Part shown: positions 51,810-61,663 of the stretch, in pieces | Layout: each line of letters opens with the position of its first letter | Numbering within the stretch: position 1 is the first letter of the stretch | Assembly: GCF_000246855.1 (NCBI RefSeq) | Contig: NC_016609.1 | Location: forward strand, 4,402,001 to 4,466,000 | DNA from: Niastella koreensis GR20-10 | GTDB lineage: Bacteria; Bacteroidota; Bacteroidia; Chitinophagales; Chitinophagaceae | Direction: 5' to 3' | DNA: 64,000 bases | Notes under the pieces: model-generated | Told to the model about the DNA's origin: nothing | What the model saw: only the letters and a program-made list of their open reading frames with translations | Databases searched by the model: none | Program-made: the position numbers and the translations under genes

Positions 51810-54674
51810 ATGATATCAACAAAGAGCGATCAGAAAAATGTGTTATTGTTTCAGCCTCATCGTTTATTGTCGGATCATAACCTGATGGAATGTTTACAGA
51901 TCACCAAAGAAAAAGGTGTTCCCAAATATGTAAACAGTGAATTGAACAGTTCCGAGCTAAACAAGAATTTCCCCAAGCTTCCCAAAGAAGTGAAGGAAGT
52001 GCTGCTGGGTTTCAGTAAAGAGAAGATCGTACTGATGAAGGAGGATGTTCAGAAGAAATTTACGCTGCAACGCGCGGGTGTTTCCTATGAAGTGTATTCC
52101 AGGTCTGCCATTTCACGCCGGTTACATGAACATATGGAAAGAATGAAACCATTTGCCGCACTGGTAAAATGGTATCATAAAATACCTGGCGAGAAAGGCA
52201 GCTTTAAAACTGCGCCGGGCAGCTTCAGCACCTTTAAACCCAAGCTGGAATTTGAGGTGGTGAAAAATGGAACGGCGCTTCAAGTAAACACCATCATCTC
52301 CATAAACGGAACGCCTTATGCTCTCGGAGAATTCAACCGCTGGCAGTTCCTGCTTTTGAGCGGTAATGAATATTTTATTCTTTCTTATAAAGATTATCAA
52401 ACGCTGGAATGGCTGAAGGAAAACGATCCGCAACAATACAGCCACCAGCCCAATGAGCTGGGTGAAAACATTCTGGCCAAACTGGAAGCAGATTATCCGG
52501 TTAACCGCAATAACCTGTTCCGGAAAAATGAATTGCGTATTACCCCGGTGAACCGGGTCATGCTGAGCGAGATCAGTCAGTCGTTCCTGGTGTTGACGCC
52601 GCAATGGGAATACGATGGGTTTATCATTGAAGGCCCCTGGAAGGAAACCTACGATATTACCCGCAATGGCCAGTCATACGCCATTTATCGCAACCAGCAG
52701 GATGAAAAAGACCTGTGGTCATTGCTGGAAGGTTTGCATCCCAATTTTCAAAAACAACTGAACGGCTATTATTATCTTTCTTTTGAGGAAGCGCAGAAAA
52801 AACAATGGTTCCTGAAAGTATACCACAAGCTGCTTGAACTGAACATCCAGGTGATTGGGATGGATATGCTGCAACACTTCCGCTATTCGCAGCATAAGGT
52901 AAAAGCAGCTGTTACCATCAAAAAAGAAGTGACCGATGCGCTGGTGCTGCAGATGATCATTTCTTTTGGCGAAGAGGAAGTATCGCTGACAGAAGTTCAA
53001 AAGATCGTACAGGCCGGGCAACGCGCCATTCTTCTACAGGATGGTTCATTGGGAATCCTGAACGATGAATGGTTGCAAACCTATGGCACCATCATCCGCC
53101 ACGGAAAAATCTCGGGTCAGGAAATACAGGTACCGCGCTGGCTGGCATTCAGCGAAGAAGAAACAGCCGATGGCGCTTCGGTATTGAAACCCACGTTACA
53201 CAATAGCTGGTTGGAAAAATGGCAACTGTGGCAAAAGGAAGGAGAAACGGTGTATGAAGTGCCCGCAGTGATCAATGCCAAACTGCGCCCCTATCAGCAG
53301 AAAGGATTTGAATGGATGTTGTTACTCGCCGAAGCAGGCGCAGGCGCCTGTTTGGCAGATGACATGGGTTTGGGTAAAACATTGCAAACGATCAGTGTAC
53401 TCACCCATCAGTTGCATGAAAAAGCTAATCAGCGGCATTTGATCGTATGTCCGTCATCGCTTATCTACAACTGGTCGCAGGAGTTGCAAAAGTTTTCGCC
53501 GCATGTAAAGGTGTTGATCTATCATGGCGGCAACCGCGCCATACAGGATGCGGCCACCGGCGACTACCAGGTAATTATCACCAGCTATGGCACCGTGCGG
53601 CAGGATATTGAAGAAATGTGCGCTATCAACTTCGGCACGGTGGTGCTGGATGAAAGCCATAATATCAAGAACCCGGCTGCACAGATAACAAAGGCGGTGG
53701 AAAGATTGCAATCCGGTTTCCGCGTGGCGCTGAGTGGTACGCCGGTTATGAACAATACGTTTGATCTGTATGCACAATTGAACTTCCTGCTGCCCGGCAT
53801 CTTTGGGAGCAGGGAATTTTTCCGGCGTGAGTATGCCGATGCCATCGATCAACGCCGCGAGAGCGACAAGATCAAAACCCTGCAACGGATCACGGCGCCA
53901 TTCGTGTTGCGACGCACCAAGGAGCAGGTGGCCAGCGATCTGCCGGCCAAAACCGAAATGGTCATGTGGTGCGAGATGAGTATGGCCCAAAAACGTTTAT
54001 ACGACGAAATAAAGGACAGCATTCGCCAGAGTGTATTCCTGAATATAGAACAGGAAGGGCTTAATAAAAGTAAGCTGGCGGTATTAAAGGGCATGCTAAA
54101 GCTGCGCCAGATCTGTAACTCCCCCTTGTTATTGCCCAGTGAAGAACAAACCTGCAACGATTCGGTAAAGACCGATCTGTTGATGAACGAACTGCAAAAC
54201 AACCTGAAAGATCATAAGGTACTGGTGTTTTCGCAATTCACCAGCATGCTGAACCTGTTGGCCGAAAACTGCCGCGAGCAGGGCATTGCCTATTATCACC
54301 TCGACGGTTCAACGCCACCTGAAAAACGCCAGGAGCTCGTCAATCAGTTCCAGGCCCCGAACAATACCACCAATGTATTTTTAATAAGCCTGAAGGCTGG
54401 TAACGCCGGTTTGAACCTCACTGCGGCCAGCTACGTAATCCTGTTCGATCCCTGGTGGAATACCGCCGTGCAACAACAGGCCATTGACCGTACCCATCGC
54501 ATTGGTCAAACCAAAAATGTGTTTGCGTATAAGATGATCTGTAAAGACACTATCGAGGAAAAGATCATTTCATTGCAGCAGCATAAGAAGCAGTTGGCGG
54601 AAGAGTTGATCTCTGAAGATGAGGGATTTGTTAAGTCACTTACAGAGGATGATATTAAGTATCTCTTTAGTTAA
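51810..54674 (+). CDS. SNF2 family DEAD/DEAH-box helicase
   Basis: This 954-aa Snf2-type ATPase has an N-terminal half (about 1-480) of unknown, beta-rich substrate-binding character. The N-terminal RecA domain has Walker A DDMGLGKTLQT near 517-527, DEAH box VLDESHNIKN near 612, and SGTPVMNNTFDLYAQLNFL. The C-terminal RecA domain has VFSQFTSMLNLLAE, YHLDGSTPPEKRQELVNQF, KAGNAGLNLTAASYVILFDPWWN and the QAIDRTHRIGQ arginine finger. It translocates on double-stranded DNA and may remodel protein-DNA complexes or RNA polymerase (RapA-like). It has no methylase or nuclease partner that would make it part of a defence system here. Its stop is followed directly by a TAAGC repeat. Confidence 0.93.
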   Translation: MISTKSDQKNVLLFQPHRLLSDHNLMECLQITKEKGVPKYVNSELNSSELNKNFPKLPKEVKEVLLGFSKEKIVLMKEDVQKKFTLQRAGVSYEVYSRSAISRRLHEHMERMKPFAALVKWYHKIPGEKGSFKTAPGSFSTFKPKLEFEVVKNGTALQVNTIISINGTPYALGEFNRWQFLLLSGNEYFILSYKDYQTLEWLKENDPQQYSHQPNELGENILAKLEADYPVNRNNLFRKNELRITPVNRVMLSEISQSFLVLTPQWEYDGFIIEGPWKETYDITRNGQSYAIYRNQQDEKDLWSLLEGLHPNFQKQLNGYYYLSFEEAQKKQWFLKVYHKLLELNIQVIGMDMLQHFRYSQHKVKAAVTIKKEVTDALVLQMIISFGEEEVSLTEVQKIVQAGQRAILLQDGSLGILNDEWLQTYGTIIRHGKISGQEIQVPRWLAFSEEETADGASVLKPTLHNSWLEKWQLWQKEGETVYEVPAVINAKLRPYQQKGFEWMLLLAEAGAGACLADDMGLGKTLQTISVLTHQLHEKANQRHLIVCPSSLIYNWSQELQKFSPHVKVLIYHGGNRAIQDAATGDYQVIITSYGTVRQDIEEMCAINFGTVVLDESHNIKNPAAQITKAVERLQSGFRVALSGTPVMNNTFDLYAQLNFLLPGIFGSREFFRREYADAIDQRRESDKIKTLQRITAPFVLRRTKEQVASDLPAKTEMVMWCEMSMAQKRLYDEIKDSIRQSVFLNIEQEGLNKSKLAVLKGMLKLRQICNSPLLLPSEEQTCNDSVKTDLLMNELQNNLKDHKVLVFSQFTSMLNLLAENCREQGIAYYHLDGSTPPEKRQELVNQFQAPNNTTNVFLISLKAGNAGLNLTAASYVILFDPWWNTAVQQQAIDRTHRIGQTKNVFAYKMICKDTIEEKIISLQQHKKQLAEELISEDEGFVKSLTEDDIKYLFS

Positions 54675-54756
54675 CAGCTATAAGCCGCAAGCTTTAAGCT
54701 GTAAGCAAATACAGTTCGCGTTTTTGCTTACAGCTTATGGCTTATAGCTTACAGCT
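54675..54756. repeat. AAGCTGTAAGC palindrome between convergent stops
   Basis: The gap consists of words AGCTATAAGCC, AAGCTTTAAGC and AAGCTGTAAGC and their complements. The central stem CTGTAAGCAAA pairs with TTTGCTTACAG around a 13-nt loop. TAA occurs every 7 nt when read from the minus-strand gene (9, 16 and 23 nt from its stop). It likely also terminates transcription both ways. Confidence 0.85.
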
Positions 54757-57700
54757 CTACATCGCCCAATGTATCTTAGCCCCAAAATGCATATTATCAT
54801 TTGCCAGCACGCTTTCAAAACACGCCTTCGCGCCCTTTTCATTTCCTATTCCCAATGACCCCAACCCGCACAGGTAATCGCAATGCACCTGGTTACGAAG
54901 TGTAAAGTCGTCATCAAAAATCAGCAGGTTAGGCAACGACACGGCAAAGTAGTCGATCTTAATGTCATCTTCCCGGTGCGCCTTTCCATATCCGATCAGG
55001 TTATTAAAAATGGCGGATGCTTTTTCCTTATCACCCAGCTGCAGCCAGGCCATTCCCTGGTAAAAGATCTTGTCGGGTTGCTGATCGTTGTAGAACATAG
55101 CCGCAGCAGGTTCCGATAATCCATTGGTTGCTTTGGTAAAATACGCCTTTGCATTTATTGTATCGCCCAAACCCAAAAACGCCATTCCCAACCAATAGAA
55201 GATATCGTTCTCCTGGGCGCCAAACAATTTGCCTTCACCCAGGTTATGGGGATATTCCTGCGCCTGTTGCAACAAACTGATGGCTTTAGTATAATCCTTT
55301 ACATGGATACATTGTTTGGCCAGCTCTGTTAAACTCAACAGGTATTGAGCAGATACTTTTCCTTCGCCCCCCTCCCATGGATGAAATTTTCGGTCCATGA
55401 TCTGTTTCAGGGCCTTTTCATACTGACCACTGAAATTGTACAGGGATGCACGTTCCAGGTACAGGTCATCGCGTTGTTCAACTACTGCGGGATGTTTTTC
55501 CAGGAACTGCAGGCGTTCTGTTACGTCTTTATTTAATCGCTTATACAATTGATCCAGCTCCATTAAAATGCGGGCGTCGGTGGTGTCGAGGGCAAAGGCC
55601 TTTTCATAACACGTTAACGCTTTTGCCGCATCCTGCTGTTTGTTGAAATAAGCAATACCCAGGTTACGCCATACAGTTGGGAAGGAAGGATCACGCCGTG
55701 ACGACCATTCCCATTGCGCAATAGCCTCCTCATATTGTCTTTTATCGTACCATAAATTGCCAAGGTAATAGGACGCACGGGCATCATTGGGATTGTGCTT
55801 CAACGCTGATTGCAGCACGGCAATATCTTCCAGCCGGTTGGGGAAACAACCAACCGGGAGGGCTTTAGCCCCCTGTTCAAAACAACCTGCCGCTTTCAGG
55901 TGGTGGTTCATTAAGGTAAAAAAATACCCCTGGTAATACCACAACATCGGGTATACAGACCCATGAATTTTGTTAAAACCTCCACTCAGCATTTCAGTGG
56001 CATCCTGGTACAAACCAGCCGCTGCATAATCCAGCGCATATTCAATGTAATTATGTACATTATCCCGGCCATATTGTTTCATTTGTTCATACGCCTGTTT
56101 TGAGGCAGCCTCATCATTCAATGACCGGTAAGCTTTATACTTTTCCAGATACAGGGACAAATTGAATGCATCCCGCTGCAGCCCTTCGGCACATACCTGC
56201 AAGGCACGTTCATGCTGTTGCAGTTCATTATAAGCCGCCGCTTTCAAGGCCCAGGCTTTGCTGCTGCCCATATTCCGGTCGAGCGATTGTTGTGCATGCG
56301 TTAATGCAGTGGCAGGTTCTCCCTGTAACAGATCGAGCTGCGCCAGTGAAAAAAAGGCGCTGCTTTGCCAGGCGCTGCTCCAGGTTGCCTTGTAAAAAGC
56401 TTCATAGGCTTCTTTATATTTTCCCTGGTATTTCAGTGAAAGCCCGAGGTTATAATACGGTTCGCTGTCATATGGATTGGGATTGCGTTGGGTGCCGGTA
56501 GCAATGGCCTTTCTAAAATATGGTTCGCTTTTGGCAAACTGTCCGCGCCGCAGGTACCAGGCGCCTAATGCGTTGTTGTTGCGAAAATCGCCTGCATCGC
56601 GGCGCAGCGCCTCTTCATAATACGGCACCGGGCTATACGTTGCATGCCGGTATTGTTCCAGGTGCTGACCAGTGAGGAACAATTGTTCATTGTTACTTAC
56701 TTCAGCCGGGGGCAACGCGGCTTTAGCCGGTTGTGGAATTTCGTTCTTTTTATTCTTCACCGGTTCATATCGCAATACCTCATGACCGGCAGCATTGGTA
56801 AGAATAAACAGGATATTCTCCGGCGTTGTTTCTTTATCTGCCTTAATAGATTTAGTATACAATTCTTCCGGCGATACATCGATCACTTCTTCGAGCAACG
56901 TTTTGCCCCCGTTATCAAACAGCTTCAATTTCAATCCATCCTGTTTTGAGGTGGCAAACAGTTTTATCACCAGGTTATCACTGTCTTTTTCAAGATTCAC
57001 CAGCAGGTCTTTTGATGCATTCTTTACCAGTCCCAGTTCGCGGTAAGGCATAAAATACTGGGTGAAAGTCTTTTCTTCATAAGGCATCAACCAACTGAAG
57101 TCGGGCTGGTTGTCGGTGAATACCCCGGTCATCAGTTCAATATACGGACCATCTTCATCGGTGAGATTACGGTCCCAGGCAACCCCAAAATCACTATGAC
57201 CCCAGGTCCATTGTTTTTTACCCGGCGACACATGGTGATTGGCCACGTGCAATACACCTGCCCGGGTATCGTGTTCGTACCCGCCCACAAAATCATAATC
57301 GGAGTTGATGGCCATGTACGAAGTAGGCACCGGGATATTTTTATACCGCGAGATATCGGTACCGGGCGAGTAATCTACTTTATAATAAGTGCCCGTAGCA
57401 ATGGGAAAGGTAGACACATCGCGTTTACCGTGATCGAACACCGCATTTACATCGGGCGGAAACACGCTTTGGTAGTCATCATTTACTTTTACCGCCGGGT
57501 TGGCCCACCATAAAAAGGTTTGTGGCAAGGGCGTGCGGTTGTACAATTGCGCTTTTATTTCCAGGTAGGCTTTGCCGGGATGCAAAGTAAAACCAGCCAT
57601 CCCTTTTGTGCGGAACATGCGCTCCACTTCGTTCACCCAAATGGTTTTGCTGCCGTCTTCATGCTCTTCAATTGACCAGTCAACCGCTTCAAAAGTACTG

Positions 57701-58080
57701 GGCCGGTGGTGCTGCGGCCAGTTGAATTCAATGCCACCCGAGATCCAGGGACCACACAAACCCACCAGCGCCGGTTTTATTACCTGGTTGTAATAAATAA
57801 AATGCCGTTGTTTTATTTTATCATACGCCATCTGCACCCGTCCACCCAGCTCGGGCAGGATCATAATTTTCAGGTATTCATTTTCCAGGAACAACCCATT
57901 GTAGGTTTTATCCTGTTTTTCATCATAGATCTTTTCAATAACAGGATGTGGGTACACCACGCCGCTGCTTCCCTGGTATACTCTTTTTTCAAAGAACATC
58001 GGGTTCTTATCGGGCGCTCCTATTCCATAGGTAGGGATGGTTACGTTTTCCTGCCACACTTTTACGCTAGAAGTAGACAT
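54757..58080 (-). CDS. DUF5107 (mutarotase-like) protein with long TPR region
   Basis: This 1107-aa protein has no signal peptide, so it is likely cytosolic. Residues about 1-330 form the DUF5107 domain, related to the galactose-mutarotase/aldose-epimerase superfamily, with PELGGRVQMAYDKIKQRHF and GLCGPWISGGIEFNWPQHH. About 350-450 is a linker domain. About 480-1107 is built of TPR repeats (NPYDSEPYYNLGLSLKYQGK, DARASYYLGNLWYDKRQYEEA). DUF5107 proteins recur beside sugar porters and glycosidases and probably act on or bind imported sugars. It is 67 bp downstream of a sugar porter gene on the same strand. Enzyme activity is not shown. Confidence 0.92.
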   Translation of the reverse strand: MSTSSVKVWQENVTIPTYGIGAPDKNPMFFEKRVYQGSSGVVYPHPVIEKIYDEKQDKTYNGLFLENEYLKIMILPELGGRVQMAYDKIKQRHFIYYNQVIKPALVGLCGPWISGGIEFNWPQHHRPSTFEAVDWSIEEHEDGSKTIWVNEVERMFRTKGMAGFTLHPGKAYLEIKAQLYNRTPLPQTFLWWANPAVKVNDDYQSVFPPDVNAVFDHGKRDVSTFPIATGTYYKVDYSPGTDISRYKNIPVPTSYMAINSDYDFVGGYEHDTRAGVLHVANHHVSPGKKQWTWGHSDFGVAWDRNLTDEDGPYIELMTGVFTDNQPDFSWLMPYEEKTFTQYFMPYRELGLVKNASKDLLVNLEKDSDNLVIKLFATSKQDGLKLKLFDNGGKTLLEEVIDVSPEELYTKSIKADKETTPENILFILTNAAGHEVLRYEPVKNKKNEIPQPAKAALPPAEVSNNEQLFLTGQHLEQYRHATYSPVPYYEEALRRDAGDFRNNNALGAWYLRRGQFAKSEPYFRKAIATGTQRNPNPYDSEPYYNLGLSLKYQGKYKEAYEAFYKATWSSAWQSSAFFSLAQLDLLQGEPATALTHAQQSLDRNMGSSKAWALKAAAYNELQQHERALQVCAEGLQRDAFNLSLYLEKYKAYRSLNDEAASKQAYEQMKQYGRDNVHNYIEYALDYAAAGLYQDATEMLSGGFNKIHGSVYPMLWYYQGYFFTLMNHHLKAAGCFEQGAKALPVGCFPNRLEDIAVLQSALKHNPNDARASYYLGNLWYDKRQYEEAIAQWEWSSRRDPSFPTVWRNLGIAYFNKQQDAAKALTCYEKAFALDTTDARILMELDQLYKRLNKDVTERLQFLEKHPAVVEQRDDLYLERASLYNFSGQYEKALKQIMDRKFHPWEGGEGKVSAQYLLSLTELAKQCIHVKDYTKAISLLQQAQEYPHNLGEGKLFGAQENDIFYWLGMAFLGLGDTINAKAYFTKATNGLSEPAAAMFYNDQQPDKIFYQGMAWLQLGDKEKASAIFNNLIGYGKAHREDDIKIDYFAVSLPNLLIFDDDFTLRNQVHCDYLCGLGSLGIGNEKGAKACFESVLANDNMHFGAKIHWAM

Positions 58081-58111
58081 TGTATTTGATTGAATTATTC
58101 GTTTAATAGGT

Positions 58112-58147
58112 TGAAGATTGACGGGTTAACGTGTTAACTTGTCAACT
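58112..58147. repeat. GTTGAC/GTTAAC repeat, copy 3
   Basis: Read on the minus strand it starts 1 nt after the MFS stop: AGTTGACA, AGTTAACA, CGTTAACC, with TGA, TAA, TAA spaced 8 nt apart and thus in three different frames. A short inverted repeat closes it. Confidence 0.82.
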
Positions 58148-59482
58148 CTAATGATAGCCACTTATCTCTTCCAACGTCTTTCCTTTCGTTTCGGTTATTC
58201 GGGTTCGTACAAACAAGAATCCCAATACACAAATACCGGCGTAGATATAAAACGGAACATAGGCGCCCAGTTTTTTTGCGAGAATGGGATAAGTGAACAC
58301 CAATAAAAAGTACGCGGCCCATAATGCCAGTACCGCAACAGTGGTGGCACGCGCCCGCAGGTGATTGGGAAAGATCTCGGCAATAAGCACCCAGGTTACG
58401 GGCGCCAGTGAAGTAGCATACAGGGCAATGCCCAACAACACAAACACCGATACCATGCCTGCCGCGGCCTGGTTTTGTAACAACAACGCCAGCACCACAT
58501 AAATTACAGATAGTCCCGCTGCACCGGCTAACATCAATGGTTTGCGGCCCAGTTTATCAACCTGCCACATAGCCAGAATGGTAAACAATAAATTCACCGC
58601 GCCAATGGAAACTGTTTCAAACAACTGCTGGTTGAGATTGGCGCCTACCGATTCAAAAATGGTGGAGGTATAATTGAACACCACATTAATACCACAGAAC
58701 TGCTGAAACACGGCGAGGGTTATACCTGCAATAACAAACCGGCGCACCGAAGGCGACCAGAGTCCGGCCCCGGAAACAGTTTGCGGGCCCTGTAAAGATT
58801 TTTTAATATCGGTCACCGTATGTTCTGCATAATCGGGATTGCCGATCCTCCCCAGGATCCGCCTGGCCCTTTCCTGCTGATTGGCCTTCATGAGCCAACG
58901 CGGACTTTCAGGCAGCCATATTACGCCTAACAGGAACAGCAACGAAGGCACAGCGCCCAGGCCAAACATCCATCGCCAGGCCTTGGCGCCGGTATCGGCC
59001 AGGAAATAATTCACGAGGTTGGTTATCAAAATACCAATTACAATGGTAAGCTGGTTGATAGCCACATTACGGCCACGCACGGCTGCAGGCGAGATCTCTG
59101 CTATATACATGGGACTTAACATGGAAGCCATACCCACCCCTATACCTGCAGCCAGGCGCATACCAATAAAAATATTGAGCGAGCCAGACATTGCCATTCC
59201 CACCGATGACAAAGCAAAGATGATAGCCGCTGTCATTAAACCGGGCCGGCGGCCATATCTGTCGGCCAGCGCACCGGCAATCACACAGCCCACCATACAA
59301 CCTACGGCCAGGGAGCCGGTGAGTAAGCCTTCTTTCCAGGGTTCCGCCAGATCAAAAGTCTTTTTCAGAAAAGGCAGCGCACCGGAGATCACGGCAAAAT
59401 CAAATCCAAACAAGTAACCACCCAGCGCGGAGATAAATGAGATCGCTATAATATAGCCTGAATTAAAACGATGTTGGGTCAT
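58148..59482 (-). CDS. Sugar porter family MFS transporter
   Basis: This 444-aa transporter has twelve helices, with DRYGRRPGL, the pattern RLAAGIGVGMASMLSPMYIAEISPAAVRGRN, PESPRWL, DKLGRKPLML and the terminal TETKGKTLEEI motif. The start at 59482 (MTQHRFNSGY) is chosen; a frame extending to 59557 would overlap the 3' end of the GH2 gene by 49 bp. It follows the GH2 gene by 26 bp, so the two form an operon: the GH2 enzyme frees a sugar in the periplasm and this porter takes it in. The DUF5107 gene follows and is probably in the same transcript. Confidence 0.94.
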   Translation of the reverse strand: MTQHRFNSGYIIAISFISALGGYLFGFDFAVISGALPFLKKTFDLAEPWKEGLLTGSLAVGCMVGCVIAGALADRYGRRPGLMTAAIIFALSSVGMAMSGSLNIFIGMRLAAGIGVGMASMLSPMYIAEISPAAVRGRNVAINQLTIVIGILITNLVNYFLADTGAKAWRWMFGLGAVPSLLFLLGVIWLPESPRWLMKANQQERARRILGRIGNPDYAEHTVTDIKKSLQGPQTVSGAGLWSPSVRRFVIAGITLAVFQQFCGINVVFNYTSTIFESVGANLNQQLFETVSIGAVNLLFTILAMWQVDKLGRKPLMLAGAAGLSVIYVVLALLLQNQAAAGMVSVFVLLGIALYATSLAPVTWVLIAEIFPNHLRARATTVAVLALWAAYFLLVFTYPILAKKLGAYVPFYIYAGICVLGFLFVRTRITETKGKTLEEISGYH

Positions 59483-59508
59483 GGCAAACAATTGTTGTGA
59501 TAATTCTT

Positions 59509-61503
59509 TTAATAAACAAATGGGTAACTGATTACCCGGTAACCAGCCGGCGTACAAATATCAAAACCAGCGCGGGCGTTCATGCCTGCTAATGTAACAG
59601 TGGCGGTTTCGCCCGGTTTTAGCGTTGGCAGTTTTTGTTGTACTATTTTATTCTGCGCATCCGGCCAGGTAATTATAAAATCAGTTACCGTATAGGATGG
59701 CAAATCATTTTTATTCTGCAGCATTACCTGTACCGTTGTATCGTTCAGCTTTTTCACATTGGTAATAAGAATGGGCGAGGCCAGTTGCTTGAACACATAG
59801 TAAGACGATTTCTTTTTAAAATACATATCGGTAATACCATGGATGCGGGCCTTATAATTATCAGCCCCATCCTCCCCCATTTGCGTACGGTAATCGTTCA
59901 AACAAAAATAAATACAGCCCACTATGTATTTCCGTTTGGCCCACTCGTGGTAATGATAGGTCATGTCTTCAATTCTTCGCAGGTCACCACCGGCAAAACG
60001 CGGCTCACACAACCCGTTCTCGGTGATCAGCAAAGCGCGGTCGCCAATGCCGCTTTCCACATCGGCAAAATAAGCAGGCGTTTCCTGGGTGCTTTTCCCA
60101 AACCAGGTTCCGATGTATTCATTCCATGTTGGCAGATCGCCGATAAACGAAGCGTCATATTGTTTAAGGCGGAAGGTGATGTTCGAAACCACATTCGCCA
60201 ACCGGGTAGTATCCAGGGATTTTACAAACCCTTTCAATCTTTTGTATTGTTCAGTAGCCAAACTATCGCCATGCACTTCATTGCTGATACCCCAGGCAAA
60301 AATGCAGGGATGGTTATAATCCCGTTCTATCATTTCTGTAAACTGCTGACGCGCCACTGCTTCCAGCTGCGGTGTTAAATGCTCCGGTTGCTGCCACCAG
60401 GGAATTTCTGCCTGTAACAGCACGCCCTTTTCATCCAGCTGGTCAAGCATATATTCATCCACCTGCCAGTGAAAACGGCTGATGGTCACGTTAAGATCTT
60501 TAAACATCCTGGCTACGGAATCCATCACCCAACGAGGTTCGGCACTGCCATAAGCCGGGTGGCTCGAGGGCATGTACTCCAACCCCGGTAAGCGTACCGC
60601 TTCGTTGTTCAGGAAAAGCTGCGAACCACGCAACTCAATGCTGCGGCAGCCAAAGTTGTGGGTTACCTGGTCGGCAGGCTGATTGTTTTGTTGCAACGTT
60701 ACCTGTATGGTGTAGAGAAAGGGATCATTAAAATGCCAGAGATGCACTTTGCCCAGATCCAATGTGGTATTAAAGTCATCACCTGATTTTGTCAACGACA
60801 GGGTTTGGGTGAGCACTGTCTTGTTCGACCGTTTTTCATTAATGCGAACCACCGCCTTCACAGTACTTATATCATCTTCCCATAATTTCAGTTGCACGTG
60901 CGCCTTGGCGGTTGAATCGGCACAATTGATCACAGGCGTAAGATGCACATAGCGGATAGAAGGTTTACCAGTAACCTGTAAGCTTACATCCCGGATGATG
61001 CCGCCATCATTACACCAGTCGAACTTTTTCTTATAAGGCAGGTTGGTTTCAGAAAATGCATTGCTTACCGAAACCACCAGTTTATTGGGTGAGCCGGGTT
61101 TCACCTGTTTGGTAACATCCACATAAAATGTCGTATAGCCGGAATTGGTATGTGTGGCCAGTTGAACGCCATTGAGGTAGATCACCGCATCGTGATAGAC
61201 CGCATCGAATTTTAATCGCAATTGTTGATTGCGGTTTTGTGCCGGAACCATGAATGTTTTTTCGTACCAGGCCAACCCGCTGTAATTTTCCAGTCCCTTC
61301 ATTACATTCCAGGTATGCGGTACCTGAACAGTGACAGCCTTAGCCGGCAAACCAGCGGCCCAGTTGGCCGATTGACCGGTATGGGTTGAATCGGAAATGA
61401 ACCGCCAGCTCCCGTTTAAAGAAATGGTGTTCCTTCCCTGTTGAGCATAAGTTGAATAGAGACAAAAAAGCAATAACAGAGAGCAGCAAAACCTGTTTTT
61501 CAT
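59509..61503 (-). CDS. GH2 family glycosidase (beta-galactosidase/glucuronidase-like)
   Basis: This 664-aa exported enzyme has a signal peptide (MKNRFCCSLLLLFCLYSTYAQ). It has a GH2 sugar-binding jelly roll (about 22-190: NGSWRFISDSTHTG, VPHTWNV), an Ig-like domain (about 195-300) and a TIM barrel (about 305-600). The acid/base Glu409 is in WGISNEVHG and the nucleophile Glu495 in ITENGLCEP. The usual RxxHYP signature is changed to SRFHWQVDE, so the sugar may not be galactose. The start at 61503 is chosen because it begins the signal; the frame extends 14 codons further. It heads the operon GH2, MFS, DUF5107 and is divergent from an AraC regulator. Confidence 0.93.
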   Translation of the reverse strand: MKNRFCCSLLLLFCLYSTYAQQGRNTISLNGSWRFISDSTHTGQSANWAAGLPAKAVTVQVPHTWNVMKGLENYSGLAWYEKTFMVPAQNRNQQLRLKFDAVYHDAVIYLNGVQLATHTNSGYTTFYVDVTKQVKPGSPNKLVVSVSNAFSETNLPYKKKFDWCNDGGIIRDVSLQVTGKPSIRYVHLTPVINCADSTAKAHVQLKLWEDDISTVKAVVRINEKRSNKTVLTQTLSLTKSGDDFNTTLDLGKVHLWHFNDPFLYTIQVTLQQNNQPADQVTHNFGCRSIELRGSQLFLNNEAVRLPGLEYMPSSHPAYGSAEPRWVMDSVARMFKDLNVTISRFHWQVDEYMLDQLDEKGVLLQAEIPWWQQPEHLTPQLEAVARQQFTEMIERDYNHPCIFAWGISNEVHGDSLATEQYKRLKGFVKSLDTTRLANVVSNITFRLKQYDASFIGDLPTWNEYIGTWFGKSTQETPAYFADVESGIGDRALLITENGLCEPRFAGGDLRRIEDMTYHYHEWAKRKYIVGCIYFCLNDYRTQMGEDGADNYKARIHGITDMYFKKKSSYYVFKQLASPILITNVKKLNDTTVQVMLQNKNDLPSYTVTDFIITWPDAQNKIVQQKLPTLKPGETATVTLAGMNARAGFDICTPAGYRVISYPFVY

Positions 61504-61663
61504 ATGTGGCAGCATCGTTTTGATCGTATGAAAATTATTATACAAATATGCCGGATAGCCCGAAGCAGGAAAATAGAGATTATTATTTATTTGATGGACA
61601 ATATTATTTTCCGGGGGTACTATTTATCTATTATATTTATAGACAAATTAAGAACTGCCTGCC
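61504..61663. promoter_or_regulatory. Divergent GH2/AraC control region
   Basis: The 160-bp AT-rich gap must hold the promoters of both genes and presumably AraC binding sites. TATATTTA near 61632 is a weak -7-like element for the AraC gene. No clear pair of direct repeats was found by eye. Confidence 0.35.

Noticed and set aside
51810-54674. SNF2 gene as part of a phage-defence island
   Set aside because: No nuclease, methylase, protease or other DISARM-like partner is adjacent; neighbours are sugar genes.
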